A program made the position numbers and the translations under genes. DNA of 13,058 nucleotides from positions 1-13,058 of the forward strand of contig JABJJH010000024.1 of assembly GCA_018660965.1 (NCBI GenBank), given 5' to 3'. This DNA comes from Rhodospirillaceae bacterium (GTDB lineage Bacteria; Pseudomonadota; Alphaproteobacteria; UBA8366; GCA-2717185). The notes below the pieces were generated by a model. That model was not told the origin of the DNA, did no database searches, and saw only the letters and a program-made list of their open reading frames with translations. Within the stretch, counting starts at the first letter, position 1, and the number at the start of each line of letters is the position of its first letter. Below, one piece after another: positions 7,077-13,058 of this stretch.

Positions 7077-7080
7077 GGAG
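7077..7080 (+). promoter_or_regulatory. Ribosome binding site of ahcY
   Basis: GGAG lies seven bases before the ATG at 7088, the best-placed Shine-Dalgarno in the window, which fits a highly expressed housekeeping enzyme. It fixes the start at 7088. Confidence 0.75.
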
Positions 7081-7087
7081 ACATCGC

Positions 7088-8389
7088 ATGACGACAAGCA
7101 CCACGGGCGACTTTAAGGTCGCCGATATCGACCTCGCGGGATGGGGCCGCAAAGAAATCGCTATCGCCGAAACCGAAATGCCGGGCTTGATGGCGTTGCG
7201 CGATGAATTCGGTTCCGCGCAGGTGCTGAAGGGCGCCCGTATCGCGGGGTGCCTCCATATGACGATTCAAACGGCGGTTCTGATCGAAACCCTGACCGCG
7301 CTGGGCGCGGAGGTTCGCTGGTCATCGTGCAATATTTTCTCGACGCAGGATCAGGCGGCGGCGGCCATCGCGGCGACGGGCGTTCCGGTTTTCGCCTGGA
7401 AAGGCGAAACCGAAGAGGAAGCCGTATGGTGCATCAAGGAAACCATTAAGGGGCCGGATGGTTGGGTTCCGAACATGATCCTCGACGATGGCGGTGATCT
7501 TACGCAGATCATGCATGATGACTACCCGGAACTTTTAGCCGACGTGCGCGGTCTTTCGGAAGAAACCACGACCGGCGTCCACCGCCTGTACGAAATGGCC
7601 AGGGCCGAAACCCTGAAAGTGCCCGCGATCAACGTGAACGATTCGGTCACGAAATCGAAGTTCGACAACCTTTACGGCTGCCGGGAAAGTCTGGTCGACG
7701 GCATCAAACGCGCGACCGACGTGATGATCGCGGGAAAAATTGCTGTCGTTGCTGGATACGGCGATGTCGGCAAGGGGTCCGCAGCCAGCCTGCGCAATCA
7801 GGGCGCGCGGGTTCTGGTGACCGAGATCGACCCGATTTGCGCGCTGCAGGCGTCGATGGAAGGGTATGAAGTCACGACCATGGAAGACGCCGCCTCAACT
7901 GGCGATATGTTCGTCACCACGACCGGCAACATCGACGTCATCACGCTCGATCATATGCGTGAGATGAAGGACCGGGCCATCGTCTGCAACATCGGACACT
8001 TCGATTCCGAAATTCAGATCGGAGCGCTGCGAAACTACAGCTGGGAAAACGTCAAACCTCAGGTGGACGAAGTGGTGTTTCCCGATGGCAAGCGCTTGAT
8101 CGTGCTGGCCGAAGGACGATTGGTGAATTTGGGTTGCGCCACCGGCCACCCCAGTTTCGTTATGTCCGCGTCGTTCACCAACCAGGTGCTTGCGCAGATC
8201 GAATTGTGGGAAAACTTCGCGAATTATGACTGTCAGGTGTATGTGCTGCCAAAACACCTGGACGAAAAGGTGGCGGCGCTTCATCTGGAACGACTTGGCG
8301 TGAAGTTGACGGCGTTGACCAACGAACAAGCGTCGTATCTGGGGTTGGATCAGGCTGGTCCCTACAAGCCCGATTACTATCGTTATTAG
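7088..8389 (+). CDS. ahcY: Adenosylhomocysteinase (S-adenosylhomocysteine hydrolase)
   Basis: The 433-residue enzyme splits S-adenosylhomocysteine, the product of methyltransferases, into adenosine and homocysteine using bound NAD. Conserved elements include LKGARIAGCLHMTIQTAVLI near the N-terminus, NMILDDGGDLT, EETTTGVHRLYEM, NVNDSVTKSKFDNLYGCRES with Lys189 and Asp193 matching the human catalytic pair Lys186 and Asp190, the NAD loop GYGDVGKG (residues 223-230), and the C-terminal tail GPYKPDYYRY. It is the short form, without the roughly 40-residue insert that rhizobial and many other bacterial enzymes have between DDGGD and EETTTGVH. It lies after the largest intergenic gap, so it probably has its own promoter. 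It is conserved beside the chvI/chvG/hprK block and divL in many Alphaproteobacteria, as I recall. Confidence 0.97.
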   Translation: MTTSTTGDFKVADIDLAGWGRKEIAIAETEMPGLMALRDEFGSAQVLKGARIAGCLHMTIQTAVLIETLTALGAEVRWSSCNIFSTQDQAAAAIAATGVPVFAWKGETEEEAVWCIKETIKGPDGWVPNMILDDGGDLTQIMHDDYPELLADVRGLSEETTTGVHRLYEMARAETLKVPAINVNDSVTKSKFDNLYGCRESLVDGIKRATDVMIAGKIAVVAGYGDVGKGSAASLRNQGARVLVTEIDPICALQASMEGYEVTTMEDAASTGDMFVTTTGNIDVITLDHMREMKDRAIVCNIGHFDSEIQIGALRNYSWENVKPQVDEVVFPDGKRLIVLAEGRLVNLGCATGHPSFVMSASFTNQVLAQIELWENFANYDCQVYVLPKHLDEKVAALHLERLGVKLTALTNEQASYLGLDQAGPYKPDYYRY

Positions 8390-8422
8390 TATCTAACCGT
8401 CATCTTTCCGCGAATGCTTGTC

Positions 8423-8451
8423 CCCCAACGCCGCGCGGCTTAAACTTGGGG
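8423..8451 (+). repeat. GC-rich inverted repeat before divL
   Basis: CCCCAA (8423-8428) and TTGGGG (8446-8451) are perfect six-base arms around 17 bases that contain the palindrome GCCGCGCGGC (8430-8439). The right arm ends one base before the GTG at 8453 and holds the only Shine-Dalgarno-like G-run near it. It could end ahcY transcripts or mask the divL start, but no T-run follows. Confidence 0.5.
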
Positions 8452-8452
8452 T

Positions 8453-10978
8453 GTGAGCAATTGGTTGGCATGTAACGGCATTCAAATGACAAGAAAGCCC
8501 GTCGCGAAATTCCTGTCCGTTGGAATTTCGGCGGCGGGAATTCTTGGCGTTACGTCGTTGCGGGCCGAAGCCGCAACCAGTTCAATCTTTGAGTCCTTTG
8601 TTGTCGGGCCCATGGCCGTTGGCGCCGGGCTTGGCGTTCCTTTAGGGCTCGCCCTGGTGGCGATTGCCGTTCTGATGCGCCGCGTTCGGGTGACCGAGGC
8701 GGCCGCCGACGCGGCGGTGATGTTGGCGCAAAACCGGTTGGAGTCGGCGCCGACGGGTTACATCGTTTGGCGTCATGACGATGATTCCGTTTTGAGCGGC
8801 TCCGAACGGGGCTTCGAATTGCTGGGCTTGCGTGCGGAAGACCATTCCGGCGCCGCTCTACCTGTCATCTCGGACCAGTTTGACGCCGACGACCGCGCAG
8901 CGCTGGCGGGCGCGCTCGCCAAACTCTGCGACGATGGCGCGTCGTTCGATGGAATGTACCGAACGCAAGACCTGCGCACCCTGACAATCGCCGGTCGCCG
9001 GGACGGCGCCGATTGTTTGTTATGGATTGCGGACGCCACCGAACAATCTCGTTTGTCGGAAACCCTGGAAACCCAAAAAGCGGAAACCTCGATATTACGG
9101 GGCATGCTTGATCTTTTGCCGCTGCCTGTGTGGTGGCGCGACGGGGATTTGCGGCTCGAAGGTTGCAATGCAAGTTATGCGACCGCACTGGACGGTGCTC
9201 CGCAGCGGATCGTCGCTGAAAACCGGGAATTGGCGCCGGAAGCGCGCGAGGCCGGACTGGCCCGCCGCGCCCGAATGGCGGGGGCGGCCATGTCGGAAAG
9301 CATGCCTGTGGTCATTGACGGCGAGCGTCGGCTGTTTGAATTTACCGAAGCCCCCTTGAAATTAAGCGCGGGCGAAGCGGACGCCGATGAACGGATCGGC
9401 GGGTACGCGGTGGACGTGACGGCGCTTGAGAATGTGCAGTCGGAATTGGCGGACCATATCGCCGCGCATGCCGAGGTGCTGGAATCGTTGGGGACGGCCA
9501 TTGCGATATTCGGGCCGGACAAACGGCTTCAATTTTTCAATAACGCGTTCCTCGATCTGTGGCGCATCGGTCGGGACCGTGTGGGCGACGAGCCGCTTTT
9601 AGGTGACGTTATGGAGGTTTTGCGCGAACGTCGGCGCCTGCCGGAATACGCCGATTTTGCGGAATTCAAGCGCGAAATGACGGCGCTGTTCATGACATTG
9701 ATCGAGCCGCGCGAGGAATTACTGCATCTGCCCGACGAACGGACGTTGCGTATGTTGGTGGCGCCGCATCCCATGGGCGGATTGTTGTTCGTTTACGAAG
9801 ACGTTACCGACCGGTTGGCCCTGGAACGGTCCTATAACACCTTGATTGCGGTTCAGAATGAATCCTTGAACAATCTGCATGAAGCCATCGCGGTCTACGG
9901 CGCCGATGGGCGATTGAAGCTGTGGAACACGGCTGCATTGACGATGTGGGGGTTCAAGGACAGCGAAGCGCTGATGGAGATGCACATTGGCGACGTATTG
10001 GAACAGAGTCGGCTGTTTTTCGAAACCACGGAGGATTGGCCGGCGTTGAAACAGCGGTTGATGCTGGCGATTACCGAGCCGACGCGACGGGATGGCCGAC
10101 TGGAGCGCCGGGACGGCTCCATTCTCGACTATAATTGCGTGCCGCTGCCCGATGGCGGCTGCCTTGTCGGCTATATCGACGTCTCCGACAGCTTCCGCGT
10201 CCAGCGCGCGCTTGAGGATCGTAACGCCGCGTTGGAACAAGCCGACCGCATGAAATCGGAATTTATCGCGAATGTCAGTTATGAACTTCGGACGCCGCTG
10301 AATGCGATCATCGGGTTCACCGAAATTCTCGAAAATCGTTATTTCGGCGAACTGGAGGCGCGGCAAGCCGAATATGTCGATGGAATCCTGGCCGCATCGA
10401 ACCATCTGCTGTCGCTTATCAATGACATTCTCGATTTGGCGTCGATTGAAGCGGGTCACATGACGCTGGAAATGGCGTCGGTCGATATTCGTGAAATGCT
10501 GGATGGTCTCCTGGAAACCTTTCAATCCCGTTCGGTTCCCGATGACGCCGACTTGAGCGTTGTTTGTCCCGTTGGGGTCGGCGAGATGGTCGCCGATATG
10601 AAGCGATTGCGCCAAGCGCTATACAATCTCATCACCAATGCTCTCCGGTTTACGCCGTCTGATGGAAAGGTCACCATTTCGGCGCGGCGCGAAGGACAGG
10701 ATATCATATTCCATGTCACGGATTCGGGTATTGGCATCGCGCCGGAAGATTATGAACGCGTTTTTGAAAAGTTCGAGCGCACGGAGCGCGGCGGTCGTGA
10801 CATTGGCGCGGGATTGGGGTTGCCTCTGGTTCGCAGTCTCATTGACCTGCATGGTGGCCACGTTGAAATCATTTCAAGCGATCAGACCGGCACCAACGTG
10901 GAATGCCGGGTTCCGGTGACGCCGCCGAAACCGACATTGGTCGCGGGCCCGGTTGACGCGGCGAATCCATTGCCGTAA
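8453..10978 (+). CDS. divL: DivL-type cell-cycle pseudokinase (multi-PAS histidine-kinase homologue)
   Basis: This 841-residue protein has a hydrophobic segment near residues 18-40, a transmembrane helix near 48-75, and then PAS-like regions at about 95-200, 215-325, 335-455 and 465-580. The last region leads to a helical dimerisation domain whose H-box reads EFIANVSYELRTPLNAIIGF: the phospho-acceptor His is Tyr610. The ATPase domain keeps the N-box (Asn725, Asn729), DSGIGI (Asp757) and GAGLGLPLVRSL. This substitution is the hallmark of DivL, which in Caulobacter binds phospho-DivK and controls the CckA kinase and thus CtrA, linking cell polarity to replication and division. The GTG at 8453 has a G-run only one base before it; an ATG at 8486 (MTRKPVAKFL, signal-like) is an equally good start and would give 830 residues. 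divK, cckA and ctrA are not in the window. Confidence 0.88.
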   Translation: MSNWLACNGIQMTRKPVAKFLSVGISAAGILGVTSLRAEAATSSIFESFVVGPMAVGAGLGVPLGLALVAIAVLMRRVRVTEAAADAAVMLAQNRLESAPTGYIVWRHDDDSVLSGSERGFELLGLRAEDHSGAALPVISDQFDADDRAALAGALAKLCDDGASFDGMYRTQDLRTLTIAGRRDGADCLLWIADATEQSRLSETLETQKAETSILRGMLDLLPLPVWWRDGDLRLEGCNASYATALDGAPQRIVAENRELAPEAREAGLARRARMAGAAMSESMPVVIDGERRLFEFTEAPLKLSAGEADADERIGGYAVDVTALENVQSELADHIAAHAEVLESLGTAIAIFGPDKRLQFFNNAFLDLWRIGRDRVGDEPLLGDVMEVLRERRRLPEYADFAEFKREMTALFMTLIEPREELLHLPDERTLRMLVAPHPMGGLLFVYEDVTDRLALERSYNTLIAVQNESLNNLHEAIAVYGADGRLKLWNTAALTMWGFKDSEALMEMHIGDVLEQSRLFFETTEDWPALKQRLMLAITEPTRRDGRLERRDGSILDYNCVPLPDGGCLVGYIDVSDSFRVQRALEDRNAALEQADRMKSEFIANVSYELRTPLNAIIGFTEILENRYFGELEARQAEYVDGILAASNHLLSLINDILDLASIEAGHMTLEMASVDIREMLDGLLETFQSRSVPDDADLSVVCPVGVGEMVADMKRLRQALYNLITNALRFTPSDGKVTISARREGQDIIFHVTDSGIGIAPEDYERVFEKFERTERGGRDIGAGLGLPLVRSLIDLHGGHVEIISSDQTGTNVECRVPVTPPKPTLVAGPVDAANPLP

Positions 10979-11016
10979 CGCTTCGCCACACCAGACCATC
11001 AGGCATAGCGGACACA

Positions 11017-11478
11017 ATGCACCAGATCGATCTGCCGTCCCCCGGCGCCACGAAAGACCTGGCGGCCCGGATCACTCGATGTTTGCGCATCGGCGATATT
11101 GTCGCCCTGCGCGGGCCGCTTGGCGTTGGCAAAACGACGTTGGCGCGTCACGTCATCAAGGCCCTTGGTTGGACGGAGTCTGAAATTCCCAGTCCGACCT
11201 TTACCCTGGCCCAACTGTATGATCTTCCGGATTTTACGCTTTGGCATTTCGATTTGTACCGGTTGGACAAACCTGAAGACGCCTTTGAACTTGGAATCGA
11301 GGACGCCTTCGCGACCGGCGTCTCGCTTATCGAATGGCCCGAACGACTTGGCGACTACCTTCCCACGGGGCGGCTGGATATCACGCTGTCTTTTAAGGCC
11401 GATGACGACGCCCGACAGGTTGATCTCGACGGCGACCCGTCGTGGTCGGATCGATTGGATGAATTGTGTAATGGATGA
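11017..11478 (+). CDS. tsaE: tRNA t6A biosynthesis ATPase TsaE (YjeE)
   Basis: This 153-residue P-loop protein is of standard family length. The Walker A loop GPLGVGKTT (residues 33-41, Lys39) is followed by SPTFTLAQLY, the HFDLYRL strand and the IEWPERLGDYLP motif, all typical of TsaE. With TsaB and TsaD it takes part in placing threonylcarbamoyl on adenosine 37 of ANN-decoding tRNAs; TsaE hydrolyses ATP to drive turnover of the complex. tsaB and tsaD are not here. The gene starts 38 bp after divL and its last eight bases overlap amgK, so it is probably translated with the wall-recycling genes despite the unrelated function; this neighbourhood is common in Alphaproteobacteria as I recall. 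Confidence 0.95.
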   Translation: MHQIDLPSPGATKDLAARITRCLRIGDIVALRGPLGVGKTTLARHVIKALGWTESEIPSPTFTLAQLYDLPDFTLWHFDLYRLDKPEDAFELGIEDAFATGVSLIEWPERLGDYLPTGRLDITLSFKADDDARQVDLDGDPSWSDRLDELCNG

Positions 11479-12499
11479 ACGGTCCCGTCATATCGATGCG
11501 TTTTTGCAGCGCCACGGTTGGGGGGGCGCCGCGCGGTCGCTGTTGGCCGCCGACGCTTCGTTTCGGTCCTATGACAGACTACGGCAAGGCGACCGTCGTG
11601 CGGTGCTGATGAACGCGCCGCCGCCGCATGAAGACATCCGCCCTTTCGTCCAGATTGATGGAATTCTGGAAGGTTTGAATTTGAGTGCGCCGGTCATTTT
11701 TGCAAAGGACGATGCGCTGGGGCTCGTCTTGCTGGAAGATTTCGGCGACTCGACCTACTCCCGAATCCTTGAAGATGCGCCTGCACGCGAATGCGAACTC
11801 TACGCGCTGGCCGTCGATGTGCTTATCGCGCTGCATCGCCGGTTTGACCAACGCGGTGGGGACAATGCGCGCATTCCCCGTTATGACGACCAACGGTTGC
11901 TGGACGAAGCCGCACTGCTGTACGACTGGTACCTCCCCGAAATCGAAGGCCTTTCCGGAGCAGCTTCGACATCGTCCGGGCGGGCGGACTTTCTCGATTT
12001 ATGGCGCGCGGTGGCGCCGCTGGCGCGAAAGGCGCCTGACACGCTCGTACTTCGCGATTATCATGTGGATAATTTGATGGTGCTAGAAGATCGAACCGGC
12101 GTATCCGCGTGCGGATTGCTCGATTTTCAGGATGCGGTGATCGGCCCGTTGACCTACGATTTGGTTTCATTGCTGGAAGATGCCCGTCGGGACGTCCCAG
12201 GCGCGATGGCGCGCACATTGCGCGACCGTTATCTGGCCGCGTTTCCCGACCTCGACCGTGACGATTTCGCCGCGTCCTGCGCCGTGCTCGGGGCGCAGCG
12301 AAGCGCCAAGATCATCGGTATCTTCACCCGCTTGGCGCGGCGTGACGGCAAGCCAGGGTATTTACAACACATTGCGCGCACATGGCGCTGGCTTGAAGGC
12401 GACCTGGCGCATCCCGCCCTGGCGGACATTCGAAACTGGTTCGACCACAACATCCCGCCCGAACGGCGTGTGACGCCAGACATCGGAATCGCCGGATGA
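11471..12499 (+). CDS. amgK: N-acetylmuramate/N-acetylglucosamine anomeric kinase AmgK
   Basis: The 342-residue protein belongs to the aminoglycoside-phosphotransferase fold. The catalytic loop reads LVLRDYHVDNLMVL, with Asp196, His198 and Asn201, and the metal-binding segment is LLDFQDAVIGPLTYDL with Asp218; the RDYH and DFQDA wording is characteristic of AmgK rather than drug-modifying enzymes. The N-lobe includes DASFRSYDRL and an LVLLEDFGD strand. AmgK phosphorylates the anomeric hydroxyl of MurNAc (and GlcNAc) to the 1-phosphate. The frame is open back to 11099, but that part only shadows tsaE; the ATG at 11471, eight bases inside the tsaE end, is the likely start. The stop overlaps the murU start by four bases (ATGA), so the pair is translationally coupled. 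This context makes the AmgK reading strong. Confidence 0.92.
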   Translation: MDERSRHIDAFLQRHGWGGAARSLLAADASFRSYDRLRQGDRRAVLMNAPPPHEDIRPFVQIDGILEGLNLSAPVIFAKDDALGLVLLEDFGDSTYSRILEDAPARECELYALAVDVLIALHRRFDQRGGDNARIPRYDDQRLLDEAALLYDWYLPEIEGLSGAASTSSGRADFLDLWRAVAPLARKAPDTLVLRDYHVDNLMVLEDRTGVSACGLLDFQDAVIGPLTYDLVSLLEDARRDVPGAMARTLRDRYLAAFPDLDRDDFAASCAVLGAQRSAKIIGIFTRLARRDGKPGYLQHIARTWRWLEGDLAHPALADIRNWFDHNIPPERRVTPDIGIAG

Positions 12500-13058
12500 C
12501 ACACAAGATTACCAAAGCCATGGTGCTCGCCGCCGGTTTGGGTACGCGCATGCACCCCCTCACCACCGATATCCCAAAGCCGCTGGTGCCCTTGAACGGC
12601 GTGACCCTGATCGACCGGGTCCTGACGCATCTAAGCGCCAATGGGGTGACGCGGGTCGTCGTGAACACGCATTTCAAGGCGGACAAGATCGATGCGCATT
12701 TGAAGGGTCGCGACGATATTGTCCTGTCACGGGAAACGGATCGGCTGGAAACCGGCGGCGGCGTATTAAACGCCTTGGCGAATTTTGAGGATGAGCCTTT
12801 CTACGTTATCAACAGCGATGCGGTCTGGCTTGACGGGCCGTCGCCGACCTTGTCGAGAATAGCCGGGCTTTGGGATGACGACGCGATGGACGCGTTGTTG
12901 TTGATGCAGCGCATGACGAACATCATCGGGGGATCCGGGATGGGCGATTATTTCCTGACGCCCCTTGGTGAAGCGAAGCGCCGGCGGGGTTCCGAAGTTG
13001 CGCCCTATCTGTTCGCAGGCGTCCAGATTTTGCATCCACGGCTGTTCGAGGGGTGCGC
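12496..13058 (+). CDS. murU: N-acetylmuramate-1-phosphate uridylyltransferase MurU (partial, runs off the right edge)
   Basis: Translation from the ATG at 12496 is open to the window end, giving 187 residues of what is normally a protein of about 220-245. The N-terminus AMVLAAGLGTRMHPLTTDIP is the sugar-nucleotidyltransferase signature, with Arg18 and Lys28 as likely catalytic residues; ETGGGVLNAL and the metal-binding NSD (Asn106-Asp108) follow. MurU transfers UMP from UTP to MurNAc-1-phosphate, the product of AmgK, to give UDP-MurNAc. That lets recycled muropeptide sugar bypass MurA, the fosfomycin target. The four-base overlap with amgK supports MurU over a glucose-1-phosphate enzyme. The start has no strong Shine-Dalgarno, in line with coupling. 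Confidence 0.92.
   Translation, partial: MTHKITKAMVLAAGLGTRMHPLTTDIPKPLVPLNGVTLIDRVLTHLSANGVTRVVVNTHFKADKIDAHLKGRDDIVLSRETDRLETGGGVLNALANFEDEPFYVINSDAVWLDGPSPTLSRIAGLWDDDAMDALLLMQRMTNIIGGSGMGDYFLTPLGEAKRRRGSEVAPYLFAGVQILHPRLFEGC

Noticed and set aside
6933..7087. SAH or SAM riboswitch upstream of ahcY
   Set aside because: The region is the expected place, but I could not match the conserved cores or pseudoknots of the known SAH, SAM-II or SAM/SAH classes; the hairpins seen are AT-rich or short dyads. A covariance-model scan would be decisive.
9719..10615. 298-codon antisense open frame
   Set aside because: It mirrors divL and shows no recognisable domain; codon bias explains the lack of stops.
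11099..11470. N-terminal extension of amgK
   Set aside because: The frame is open but this part overlaps tsaE out of frame and does not resemble the kinase; the family-like sequence begins at the ATG at 11471.
11471..12499. Aminoglycoside resistance phosphotransferase
   Set aside because: The fold is shared, but the RDYH loop, DFQDA segment and overlap with murU point to the amino-sugar kinase.
1..13058. Mobile element, prophage, CRISPR or toxin-antitoxin insertion
   Set aside because: No transposase, integrase, direct target repeats, spaced repeat array or foreign-looking gene was seen; nearly all bases belong to conserved housekeeping or regulatory genes on one strand.

Overview
The window looks like a conserved chromosomal block from an alphaproteobacterium, probably of Rhodospirillales type. 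The evidence is the GC-rich coding bias, a ChvI/ChvG two-component pair, a short catalytic-domain-only HPr kinase, a DivL-type pseudokinase with Tyr in place of the phospho-accepting His, and a two-domain dCTP deaminase. All genes read on the + strand and are tightly packed. I see no mobile element, tRNA, rRNA or CRISPR array. The genus cannot be fixed from sequence reading alone.

Bases 1-3114 hold the 3' end of chvI (envelope/acid-stress response regulator), the full chvG sensor kinase, and a dCTP deaminase built from two DCD-like domains. From 3087 to 6932 follows a regulatory PTS cluster: hprK, rapZ, a mannose-family EIIA, HPr and Enzyme I. It has the phosphorelay from PEP to EIIA plus the kinase that would modify HPr on Ser47, but no sugar permease (EIIB/EIIC). 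This suggests the relay signals carbon or energy state, perhaps to the adjacent ChvG/ChvI system, rather than transporting sugar.

The 155-bp gap at 6933-7087 is the only substantial intergenic region. It carries an AT-rich extended hairpin, a second perfect inverted repeat and a possible promoter, followed by ahcY (S-adenosylhomocysteine hydrolase, short form). A 63-bp gap with a GC-rich inverted repeat leads into divL, the multi-PAS cell-cycle pseudokinase.

From 11017 to the right edge lie tsaE (tRNA t6A ATPase), amgK (MurNAc/GlcNAc anomeric kinase) and the 5' part of murU (MurNAc-1-phosphate uridylyltransferase). They overlap one another, so they are probably co-transcribed. AmgK and MurU together form a peptidoglycan-recycling shortcut to UDP-MurNAc. 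The block thus combines envelope sensing, a nutrient phosphorelay, methyl-cycle metabolism, cell-cycle control and wall recycling. No gene here is of a wholly unknown family; the most notable points are the DivL Tyr substitution, the ahcY upstream structures, the duplicated deaminase and the complete permease-less PTS.
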